Shown here: positions 45,323 to 51,875 of the stretch, piece by piece
How positions within the stretch are numbered: the first letter of the stretch is position 1
Layout: the number at the start of each line of letters is the position of its first letter
Assembly (NCBI GenBank): GCA_031272515.1
Contig: JAISTR010000009.1
Location: forward strand, 41,291-105,290
Reading direction: 5' to 3'
Source: Erysipelotrichaceae bacterium
GTDB taxonomy: Bacteria; Bacillota_I; Bacilli_A; Erysipelotrichales; Erysipelotrichaceae
Length of the DNA stretch: 64,000 nt
Position numbers and translations under genes: made by a program
The notes under the pieces: model-generated
The model's input: the letters and a program-made list of their open reading frames with translations, nothing else
What the model was told of the DNA's origin: nothing
The model's database searches: none

Positions 45323-45913
45323 ATGAAATCTGACAAAGCGTCAAAACCCAATTCAGTGCTCTTAGTAAAAGATGCGGTTCGCTTGAGCAAGTTACTTTCC
45401 CTGGTTTTGCGCCATCAGCCTGAAAAGCTGGGAATTGAAATCGATGCGCAGGGCTACACGGATGTGGAGATCCTGCTTTATAAAATGCAAAGTGCGGGCT
45501 GGCAGATCGACCGGGAAATTTTGGATGAGGTGGTTAGCACCAACAACAAGCAGCGCTTTGCCTATGATTCAACCGGCACCAAAATCCGCGCCAGTCAGGG
45601 ACACTCTCTGCACGTGGATTTAAAATATGAACCGGTCATTCCCCCGGCGGTTTTGTACCATGGGACCGGTGAGAAAAGTCTGGCCTCAATCTTGGCAAAC
45701 GGCTTAAGCAAGCGCAGCCGGCAGCATGTCCATCTTTGCGCGGATATCAAAACCGCAATCCAGGTTGGCAAACGCCATGGCCCACCAGTGGTACTGATAG
45801 TACAAGCTAAGCGGATGCATGAAAACGGGTACCGGTTTTATTTGTCTGATAATGGTGTCTGGCTGACTGACTTTGTGGGACCGGAGCATTTATCAATACT
45901 GGAAGAAACTTAA
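45323..45913 (+). CDS. kptA: RNA 2'-phosphotransferase KptA/Tpt1
   Basis: The 196-residue protein has the Tpt1 N-terminal winged helix, with LSKLLSLVLRHQPEKLGIE and DAQGYTDVEILL, and a C-terminal ADP-ribosyltransferase-like fold with YHGT at about 112-115. The catalytic Arg-His-Arg-Arg set appears to be present in LRHQPE, HGT and KRSRQHVHL. It moves an internal RNA 2'-phosphate to NAD+. Bacteria lack the tRNA splicing that needs this in yeast, so its native job is unknown. It has its own weak promoter (TTGCGT..TATGCT). Confidence 0.92.
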   Translation: MKSDKASKPNSVLLVKDAVRLSKLLSLVLRHQPEKLGIEIDAQGYTDVEILLYKMQSAGWQIDREILDEVVSTNNKQRFAYDSTGTKIRASQGHSLHVDLKYEPVIPPAVLYHGTGEKSLASILANGLSKRSRQHVHLCADIKTAIQVGKRHGPPVVLIVQAKRMHENGYRFYLSDNGVWLTDFVGPEHLSILEET

Positions 45914-45914
45914 A

Positions 45915-45952
45915 AAAAGCCCGCAAGGGCGCCAAGCGAACTTGCGGGCTCT
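45915..45952 (-). terminator. Terminator of the PadR/HAAS operon
   Basis: Stem AGCCCGCAAG/CTTGCGGGCT with T-run on the minus strand. It lies between convergent genes and may also end kptA transcripts. Confidence 0.85.
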
Positions 45953-45967
45953 GCCTTCCGGCAATTC

Positions 45968-47023
45968 TCATGCGGTTTTTGTGGGCTGTACTGTTGGGAT
46001 GAGTTTAGCACTCTTATGGCTGTCGTGCAAAGTGCGATAGAGGGTAAGGCCGCTGTCCAATAAGGCACCAAATAATATTACGGTGAAGAGAATTCCATTG
46101 ATGTGATTGGTGATGGTTGTCATCGTTTGATTTTGATTTTGCAGGATGACACGCAAGGCTGTACCAAAGGCTAAATTGATGATATTGGGCTTTAAAAGCA
46201 GAAAGCCCATTCCAATCACGATCACCGCATTTACCAAACAGGTTGAGATGGCTACCGGTAAACAGTAGCGGCGTTTATACAGTTTGAAAACCTCTTTGGT
46301 GATGCCGGCAAGTGCCACCAACAAAACCAGAAACCAGCCTGCTCTGATATGGTCGTTGTTAAAAGCAAAGATCCATCCGCTATTGTCAGCGGGAAAGCCC
46401 ACCAGAAGGGGGACAGTCAGAAACACGATGGCAAACAGAAGAACCAAGCCGATATTGAGAATGGGCTCATAAAGCTTGATGCGCATCTGTTTGGCCGGCA
46501 CTGGCGCAAGTTTATCCAGAAAGTCCTGCTTGTCGATTGCGGTGCTGCGATGCTGTAAAACAAAGAAAATCAGGATCAGCCAGAAGAAACCATGGATGAC
46601 CCCGTTTAGTAAACCGGGTATCCCAGCTGTGAAAATTGCCGTAAAAAGGGACTCGGAAAAGTTTCCATACTGGTTGATTGATGACAGCTGGATCAGTTCG
46701 ATTACAAAGCTGCCAATTGCAAAAGCGGCAGAAAAAAGCGGAACCAGTATTATCGCGAGACGCTTAAACCACAGATAATAAATTCCACTAATCAGCGCCT
46801 GATCCTTGTGTCCGCAGTATTTCCCAGCCAGAAGAGCCGGAGAGCCCAGTTCCAATAAAACGGCTTCGACATCCTTTAGCTCTGGGGTATCGTGTGCGCA
46901 TCTGGCTTGCAACATGTCACCAATAATACTGTCCAGTTCCTTTTCAACATCCTTTTGCATTGTCTGCGGCAGATGCGTAGTAACCGCATAGATATAGCGC
47001 TCAATTAATTCGTCCTGACTCAT
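45968..47023 (-). CDS. HAAS-type membrane protein, PadR partner
   Basis: The 351-residue protein begins with a soluble helical region (ERYIYAVTTHLPQTMQKDVEKEL in part, then DVEAVLLELGSPALLA) that resembles HAAS/DUF1700-type alpha-helical domains. Those domains are usually found next to PadR regulators and are thought to bind them. At least six hydrophobic segments follow. The start is one base after the padR stop, so expression is coupled. It may be a signal-transducing or transport-modulating membrane protein; no catalytic motif is seen. Confidence 0.72.
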   Translation of the reverse strand: MSQDELIERYIYAVTTHLPQTMQKDVEKELDSIIGDMLQARCAHDTPELKDVEAVLLELGSPALLAGKYCGHKDQALISGIYYLWFKRLAIILVPLFSAAFAIGSFVIELIQLSSINQYGNFSESLFTAIFTAGIPGLLNGVIHGFFWLILIFFVLQHRSTAIDKQDFLDKLAPVPAKQMRIKLYEPILNIGLVLLFAIVFLTVPLLVGFPADNSGWIFAFNNDHIRAGWFLVLLVALAGITKEVFKLYKRRYCLPVAISTCLVNAVIVIGMGFLLLKPNIINLAFGTALRVILQNQNQTMTTITNHINGILFTVILFGALLDSGLTLYRTLHDSHKSAKLIPTVQPTKTA

Positions 47024-47024
47024 G

Positions 47025-47360
47025 TCAATGTTCCTCCAATAGTTTTTCCATGTGCTTTGATAAAGAATGGAATTGTTGTTTCAGCTCCAAAAGCACTTCA
47101 CTGCCAAAGACGGTAATGCTGTAGTATTTGCGGGGTTTGGTTTCTACGGTATTCCAGTGGCTCTCCAACAAGCCCTGCTGCTCCAGCCGCCTTAAAAGCG
47201 GGTAGAGGGTGTTTCCCTCGATTGAAATCCCGGTATCCTTCAACAGGCTGATCAGGTTGTAGCCATAGGTGGCTTCCTTGAGAATCGCAAGGACACACAA
47301 GACCAGGGTCCCCCGGCGCAACTCCAATAAAAAACCGGATACAATCTCTGCTTTGTCCAT
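47025..47360 (-). CDS. PadR-family transcriptional regulator
   Basis: The 111-residue protein has a PadR winged helix: RRGTLVLCVLAIL, ATYGYNLISLL, GNTLYPLLRRLEQQGLL and RKYYSIT. A helical tail for dimerisation follows. It is the small PadR-s2 type that usually controls a nearby membrane protein. A dyad operator overlaps its own promoter, so negative autoregulation is likely. Confidence 0.93.
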   Translation of the reverse strand: MDKAEIVSGFLLELRRGTLVLCVLAILKEATYGYNLISLLKDTGISIEGNTLYPLLRRLEQQGLLESHWNTVETKPRKYYSITVFGSEVLLELKQQFHSLSKHMEKLLEEH

Positions 47361-47415
47361 TAATCATCACTCCTTTTGCGCATCATCCATCCCTCCCGAA
47401 ATTGCTTTTAACAAC

Positions 47416-47444
47416 ACTATACAGTGTGAAACACAGTATGTCAA
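47416..47444 (-). promoter_or_regulatory. Promoter and dyad operator of the PadR operon
   Basis: On the minus strand TTGACA (47439-47444), 17-base spacer, TATAGT (47416-47421). The spacer is filled by the dyad ATACaGTGT-GAA-ACACaGTAT (47419-47439), a probable PadR site placed to block polymerase. Confidence 0.8.
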
Positions 47445-47477
47445 GATAAAAATTAATTTTTCTTTTAAATAGCGCTA

Positions 47478-47512
47478 GAAAAAACCCGGATGCATTTTTA
47501 TTGCATCCGGGT
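47478..47512 (-). terminator. Terminator after tRNA-Thr
   Basis: Stem ACCCGGATGCA/TGCATCCGGGT with T-run on the minus strand. Confidence 0.88.
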
Positions 47513-47523
47513 ATGGGGTTTGC

Positions 47524-47599
47524 TGGTGCCGGCTAGAGGATTCGAACCTCCGACTTGCGCGTTACGAGTGCGCTACTCTGCCAACTGAGTTAAGCCGGC
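47524..47599 (-). tRNA. tRNA-Thr (CGT)
   Basis: On the minus strand: acceptor GCCGGCT/AGCCGGC, anticodon loop CTCGTAA (CGT), T-loop GTTCGAATC, CCA encoded; 76 bases. Confidence 0.95.
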
Positions 47600-47632
47600 G
47601 CAGGTATATCATATCGAAAAGGGCGGGATGAT

Positions 47633-47830
47633 TCAAGGGTTTCGGGGATTTTTGGTTTGGGAAAAATCACGCTCCAGCAATTCCCTCAGGTTAGAAATGG
47701 TGAAATCCGGCTCTTGAGCCAAGGTCCTGGCACCTTGGTAGAGCGCATAGCCCTGTTTGATGATGGCGGGGTTCGGCTTATCAAACCTCGCCGTGAAACT
47801 CCTGCCTTTAAGCATGGGGATATAAAGCAA
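47633..47830 (-). pseudogene. Remnant of a HAD phosphatase C-terminus
   Basis: A 65-codon frame ends GYALYQGARTLAQEPDF, then TISNLRELLERDF. The pattern GYG...L....PD......EL is the C-terminal end of phosphoglycolate phosphatase-like HAD proteins. No HAD motif I-III or ribosome binding site is found upstream, so it is most likely a decayed 3' end. It could instead be a short orphan protein; confidence is low. Confidence 0.38.
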
Positions 47831-47989
47831 ACCCGGGAAAACAACTACTGCCGTTCTTCTTTGCTACATTTGAAAAGCATGTAATTGTACCCAAGCCTCT
47901 AATAACTATCAAAAACTGTTCAATTTGCGCTCGTTGATAAAAATTTTTCGGGGTACCTGGGTTATAAATATGTTATGAGCGAAGAAAGA

Positions 47990-48262
47990 TCCAAAAACCC
48001 GCAAAGTGCAAATAAAGTTTTAGGGAGACACAAGTCTAAAACAGCTTTGGACAACATAAAACGACGCGGCCTCGCCCTTTTTGGGAAAGCCGCAGCTTAA
48101 GAACACCACGGACCGGGGGACGCCCGGAACGCTAAATTGCCTGTCGGATGGCGAGGTCATAAGACTGCCAGATGAAGCAGGAACCCACCGAGGCCGCATT
48201 AGCGGCGGTAGGAATCTCCCGGCTTAAGCCGTAAGGAGGACGTTAACCTGTTTCATCATAGC
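47990..48262 (+). ncRNA. Candidate highly structured RNA, possibly raiA-type
   Basis: The 500-base gap between the HAD remnant and the AbrB/MraZ-like gene is GC-richer than its borders and folds heavily. Visible stems are GTTTTA/TAAAAC (48017-48042, inner GAC/GTC), GCGGC/GCCGC with CCC/GGG inside (48065-48093), CCGGG/CCCGG (48113-48127), CTGC/GCAG (48165-48180), CCGC/GCGG (48194-48206), and CTCC..CGGCTTAAGCCG..GGAG (48217-48239). Long-range pairing is also possible: GCGGCCTCG (48065-48073) is exactly complementary to CGAGGCCGC (48189-48197). No coding frame fits. RNase P, tmRNA and SRP signatures are absent. A raiA-type RNA of Bacillota is my best guess by size and style. Confidence 0.5.
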
Positions 48263-48341
48263 ACAAGTGCGCAAACTGCAGATTCTTTTGCATTTTGTTT
48301 TATAATGGTCCTAACCATATAAGGCAAAAGGGGGAACTGCC

Positions 48342-48551
48342 ATGTTGAAAGGGACCTTTGTAGTTACCGTGGATGGATCCGGCAGAATTCAGATTCCCAA
48401 GCAGCTGCAGGCGTCATTTCCGGCCCACGAACAGGTTTATCTGCTGGGGGTGATGGATCATCTGGAAATCTGGGACAAGGAAAGCTATGAAAACAGCTTT
48501 GTAAAAAGCAGTGCACGCTTAGAGAGCTTTGGCGTGGATGAAGAGACCTGA
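48342..48551 (+). CDS. Half-MraZ / AbrB-like DNA-binding protein
   Basis: The 69-residue protein starts after AAAGGGGGA; a TATAAT lies at 48301-48306. FVVTVDGSGRIQIPKQLQAS is the SpoVT/AbrB swapped-hairpin signature, and LLGVMDHLEIWDKESYE closely follows the second half of MraZ (vGvgdhiEIWdkekwee). It therefore looks like one MraZ half, not a full 140-residue MraZ, and no dcw genes are nearby. Such a protein would need to oligomerise to bind DNA. It lies about 80 bases after the structured RNA. Confidence 0.78.
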   Translation: MLKGTFVVTVDGSGRIQIPKQLQASFPAHEQVYLLGVMDHLEIWDKESYENSFVKSSARLESFGVDEET

Positions 48552-48557
48552 AGAGAC

Positions 48558-49448
48558 TCAGTTCTCTTTTTTTTCGCTTGGATTTGTCCGTTTTAAAATC
48601 AAGACCATCAGGGAAAGAATGATCAGTCCGCAGCCCGCAAATTCCCTTATGGACATGCTTTGGTTTAAAAGCCAGATGCCAAAGAGGTAGGCGGAGACCG
48701 GCTCCGCCAAACTCAGCAGGCTGACGGTCGTGGAGCCCAAAAGGCTCACCCCGGTATTGAGCAGGACGATCGCAATCAGATTGGTCAAGACACTCAATAG
48801 TAAAACATATAAGAGCACCATCGGTGTAAAAAGAAAAGTGAAACTGGTTTGATCAAAGGGCAATAAGCTAAGGGGCAAGGAGAGCAGGCAGGAGAAGGCA
48901 GACATATAGAAGGAAAGCACAAAGCCGTCTTTCTTGCCCAAGCGAAACTGCTCAATAAAAACCAGGTACAGGGCGTAGGTAAAACCGCTGGCGATTGCCA
49001 AAAGAAAGCCAAGCTTGGTATCAGCAGAGAAATTGGAAAAGAAACAGAGAATGCCGGCAATCCCGATTAAGATGGAAAGGATTTGCCTCAGTTGAATCCT
49101 CACTTTAAATAACAGCGAAGACAACAACAGAACAAAGATCGGATAAAAGAAGTGGGTGTTGGTAGCAGTACCGATATCGATATAGAGATAGCTGATGGAT
49201 AACAGCAGATTCGTGATTAACATAAAGCCGCTTAAGAAAAGGATGTGCCAGAGGTTCTGACGCTCCAGCCGCAGGGAAACCCTGCGGATTTTCAAAATGA
49301 GATATAACAAAGGCAGCGATACCAGGCTCTTTAAGAAGGTGAGGGTAAAGGCATTGGTGCCTTCGCGGTTTGCCCACAAAAAAACCACCGGAATAAAACC
49401 GTATATCAAAGCGGACACAACAATAAAAACAATTCCTTTGCGGTTCAT
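48558..49448 (-). CDS. EamA/DMT-family transporter
   Basis: The 296-residue protein has ten hydrophobic segments in two EamA repeats, with FTLTFLKSLVSLPLL after helix 2 and LSLAEPVSAYLFGIWLLNQSM near the end, the usual DMT landmarks. It is probably a metabolite exporter; substrate unknown. It ends seven bases from the convergent AbrB-like gene, and a TTTTTTTT run follows there. Confidence 0.86.
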   Translation of the reverse strand: MNRKGIVFIVVSALIYGFIPVVFLWANREGTNAFTLTFLKSLVSLPLLYLILKIRRVSLRLERQNLWHILFLSGFMLITNLLLSISYLYIDIGTATNTHFFYPIFVLLLSSLLFKVRIQLRQILSILIGIAGILCFFSNFSADTKLGFLLAIASGFTYALYLVFIEQFRLGKKDGFVLSFYMSAFSCLLSLPLSLLPFDQTSFTFLFTPMVLLYVLLLSVLTNLIAIVLLNTGVSLLGSTTVSLLSLAEPVSAYLFGIWLLNQSMSIREFAGCGLIILSLMVLILKRTNPSEKKEN

Positions 49449-49566
49449 ACAGCACCTTTCTATGGTTCACCTTCCAAAACTCCCATCCTTATTTTACCAA
49501 AATTCCGCCTTTTCCGCCATCCGCAAGCCTTGCCAATTTTTGCCATCAGCGTGCTATGATAGAGGC

Positions 49567-50115
49567 ATGCAAACCGCACTGCTAATCATCGATGTACAGC
49601 AGGACCTGCTGGATCGGGTGACTTACAAAAAAGCAGAATTGATTGACACGATAAAACAGCTGGAGCAGGCTGCCATAGACAGTGCTGTGCCGCTGGTGAT
49701 GATTCGCCATGACGACGGGAAAGGGACCCCCATGCAAAAGGGCTCCCCCGGTTTTCAGATTGCCAAAGAGATTGCGGTGCCTGCTGCTGCCGTCTTTGAC
49801 AAAACCGTCAACAGCAGCCTGTGGCAGCCGGGTTTGAAAGAGTGGCTAGAGGATCACAAAATAAGAAACGTGATTGTTGGTGGCATGCAAAGCGAGTTCT
49901 GCGTGCATGCCACAATAGTGGACCTGGCACGCTTAGGCTATCAGGTGATTGTTGTCAAAGGCGCAACCCACACCCTGGACAATCCCTGGATGGATGCCTT
50001 AAAAACAGTGGACTACTTTGAACAGCATATCTGGAAAGACCGCTATGCAAAGCTTTTAACCCTAGAGGAAACCCTGGCGTTGATGGCATCAGATGGGTTG
50101 AAAGAAAACAGTTAA
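49567..50115 (+). CDS. Isochorismatase-family cysteine hydrolase
   Basis: The 182-residue protein starts at ATG 49567. ALLIIDVQQDLL holds the catalytic Asp, the lysine is in FDKTVNSSLW and the cysteine in GGMQSEFCVHATIVDL. This matches nicotinamidase/isochorismatase-like hydrolases. The substrate is uncertain (an amide or N-carbamoyl compound is likely). No leader is evident: TATGAT (49555-49560) ends six bases before the ATG, suggesting a leaderless message. Confidence 0.88.
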   Translation: MQTALLIIDVQQDLLDRVTYKKAELIDTIKQLEQAAIDSAVPLVMIRHDDGKGTPMQKGSPGFQIAKEIAVPAAAVFDKTVNSSLWQPGLKEWLEDHKIRNVIVGGMQSEFCVHATIVDLARLGYQVIVVKGATHTLDNPWMDALKTVDYFEQHIWKDRYAKLLTLEETLALMASDGLKENS

Positions 50116-50141
50116 AAAAGCGAGGAGAGTATTTAAGTGTG

Positions 50142-50180
50142 CAAGCGAAATAAAAAAGCCGTCAGTCATTGACCGGCGAC
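50142..50180 (-). terminator. Terminator overlapping the GNAT stop
   Basis: On the minus strand GCCGGTCA/TGACGGC with loop ATGAC and a T-run; the stop codon is in the stem. Confidence 0.7.
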
Positions 50181-50663
50181 TTTGCTGCGGCGCTCCATTA
50201 AGCAGGTATCATGCCAGCTGCCATCCTCCATCTGGGCGATGCGTTCGCGATGACCGATGATGCGGAAACCGCATTTTTCATGCAGGGAGATGCTGGGCTT
50301 GTTTTCGGCGATGATGGCGGAATAAAGACACCAGAGTCCGTTTGCTTCGCTCGCCTCAATCAAAGCCTCCATCAGCTTTTTGCCAATCCCTTTGCGGGCG
50401 TAATCAGGATGCACATACAGGCTCACCTCCACCACCCCCCGGTAACAGTTGCGGGCCGAAGTGGGGGAGAGGGCCGCAAAGCCCAATACCTTGTCATTCT
50501 GTTTTGCCGTAAAACGGCAGATTTGAAGATGGCTTGAGTCCCATTTCTCATAGGAAGGCAGCTGCTTCTCAAAGGTTGCCAAACCGGATTCAATTCCCAA
50601 ACGATAGATTTCCAGCACTTGCGGCCAGTCCTCTGCCAACATCGCAGTGATGATGTACTCCAT
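50166..50663 (-). CDS. GNAT acetyltransferase, phosphinothricin acetyltransferase-like
   Basis: The 165-residue protein starts at ATG 50663, seven bases after AAGGAG. VEVSLYVHPDYARKGIGKKLMEAL, in its YARKGIG part, is the acetyl-CoA loop, and the ending NKPSISLHEKCGFRIIGHRE with WHDTCLMER is characteristic of PAT/YwnH-like acetyltransferases that act on methionine sulfone-like or phosphinothricin-like substrates. The true substrate is not known. Confidence 0.88.
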   Translation of the reverse strand: MEYIITAMLAEDWPQVLEIYRLGIESGLATFEKQLPSYEKWDSSHLQICRFTAKQNDKVLGFAALSPTSARNCYRGVVEVSLYVHPDYARKGIGKKLMEALIEASEANGLWCLYSAIIAENKPSISLHEKCGFRIIGHRERIAQMEDGSWHDTCLMERRSKVAGQ

Positions 50664-50744
50664 GGTTTTTCTCCTTGTTTTGTTTGGCTTTATTGTGGCA
50701 CTAAAGAAAGAAGATTTCAAGAAAAAAAGCCCCTGGAGGCTTTT

Positions 50745-51656
50745 TTACTTTACACCCAGGAAGCTTTTTACAATGGCGGTGAGATCTTCATTTTCCAAAA
50801 GGTTCGGATGTACAGATTGAATCAGGTCCCAGTTGGCTGAACTGATGGCCTCGGGATAGTAGGCGAGATAGGCACCCTCGAAGGTGGCATCACCGAGAAA
50901 ATCAGAAAAGGACTCGGAATCGACATGGATGATATGCCAGCCGTACTCGGAGGCAAACCATTCGCTGTTCTCACCCACCCCCACACTGTAGATATGCTCT
51001 GCAAAACTGGTGACATAAGCGGCGATGTAGTTGCGGTCGGTATAACCCAATAGCCCGCCCAGATAACCGGATCCCCCATCGTCGGAGTAGGCGATGGCGA
51101 TATCCGCAAAGCTCATTTCACCGCTGGCAACCAAATCCTGCACTTCCTTGAGTTTCGCAGCCTCCTCTTCAGTGGGATTTTGCGGGTCATCCATGGCTAC
51201 CAGGATGTGGCTGATGATGCGCGGCTGGTAGAGCTCGATGTATTCTGCCTCGTGGTTTGGATAATCATTGGCGATGATTTCATACACCCATTCCTCATAT
51301 TTCATAGAAAGGGTAATGTAGGCAGTCAAACCTTCCATGCCTTCCTTGAAACCCAGGGAAGTCAGGGTTTGGTTCAGGCTGGTCAGCTGGTCATTCGCTT
51401 CAAAGCTCGCATAAGATTTTTCTGCCTGCAGCTTTGCTTCAACGGACAAATCTTCATCGTCCGGCAAGCCGTAGTAGTAACTGGACATCTCCAGGTAGTA
51501 GATCAGGGTTTGATAGCCGTACTGGTCATAAATCTGTTGATAGGCATCACTCTTGGCAAGGTCAACACCTTCAAAGGCGAAGACCTCTGATTTGGTGTTC
51601 TTTGTACAGGAGCCCATTAAGATAAGAGCCATCAAAAACAGCAGTATTTTTTTCAT
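50745..51656 (-). CDS. PrsA-like peptidyl-prolyl isomerase lipoprotein
   Basis: The 303-residue lipoprotein starts at ATG 51656 after GGAGG. Lipobox LMGSC. A helical SurA/PrsA-like N-terminal region is followed by a parvulin domain at about 150-245, with ISHILVAMDDPQNPTEEEA, SFADIAIAYSDDGGS, GGLLGYTD and EYGWHIIHVDS. This is the layout of extracytoplasmic foldases that help secreted proteins fold. The middle parvulin strand motifs look intact. Confidence 0.87.
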   Translation of the reverse strand: MKKILLFLMALILMGSCTKNTKSEVFAFEGVDLAKSDAYQQIYDQYGYQTLIYYLEMSSYYYGLPDDEDLSVEAKLQAEKSYASFEANDQLTSLNQTLTSLGFKEGMEGLTAYITLSMKYEEWVYEIIANDYPNHEAEYIELYQPRIISHILVAMDDPQNPTEEEAAKLKEVQDLVASGEMSFADIAIAYSDDGGSGYLGGLLGYTDRNYIAAYVTSFAEHIYSVGVGENSEWFASEYGWHIIHVDSESFSDFLGDATFEGAYLAYYPEAISSANWDLIQSVHPNLLENEDLTAIVKSFLGVK

Positions 51657-51673
51657 TGTGTCCTCCATTAACA

Positions 51674-51695
51674 ACGGGAAGCATGACGCTTCCCG
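51674..51695 (-). terminator. Hairpin between tRNA-Pro and the prsA-like gene
   Basis: Stem CGGGAAGC/GCTTCCCG with a five-base loop. The T-run is short (TTGTT), and the gene starts shortly after, so read-through is possible. Confidence 0.55.
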
Positions 51696-51708
51696 CTGAC
51701 GTGTTTAC

Positions 51709-51785
51709 TGGTCGGGATTAGGGGATTTGAACCCCTGACCTCTTGCACCCCATGCAAGCGCGCTACCAAGCTGCGCCAAATCCCG
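51709..51785 (-). tRNA. tRNA-Pro (GGG)
   Basis: On the minus strand: acceptor CGGGATT/AATCCCG, anticodon loop ATGGGGT (GGG), T-loop GTTCAAATC, CCA encoded; 77 bases. Confidence 0.94.
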
Positions 51786-51848
51786 GGCACATACAAGTCT
51801 ATGCGTTAAAAGCCGCTTTGTCAAATTAAAGAAGCGCGAAAACTATAA

Positions 51849-51875
51849 AAAAAGACCCCGTGAAACGGGGTCAGT
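51849..51875 (-). terminator. Terminator overlapping the glnN stop
   Basis: On the minus strand GACCCCGT/ACGGGGTC with a short loop and seven T. Confidence 0.9.

Noticed and set aside
47657..47884. 75-codon plus-strand frame opposite the HAD remnant
   Set aside because: No ribosome binding site and no recognisable composition; the minus strand shows the HAD-like end.
47934..47968. Promoter for the 48 kb structured RNA (TTGATA and TATAAA)
   Set aside because: The spacing is 23 bases, too long for sigma-A, so the start of this RNA is left undefined.
47990..48262. RNase P RNA or tmRNA
   Set aside because: No GAGGAAAGTC block, no P4 sequence, and no tRNA-like ends or tag frame.
48342..48551. 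Full MraZ, head of a division and cell wall cluster
   Set aside because: Only one 69-residue half is present, and no rsmH, ftsL or mur genes follow.
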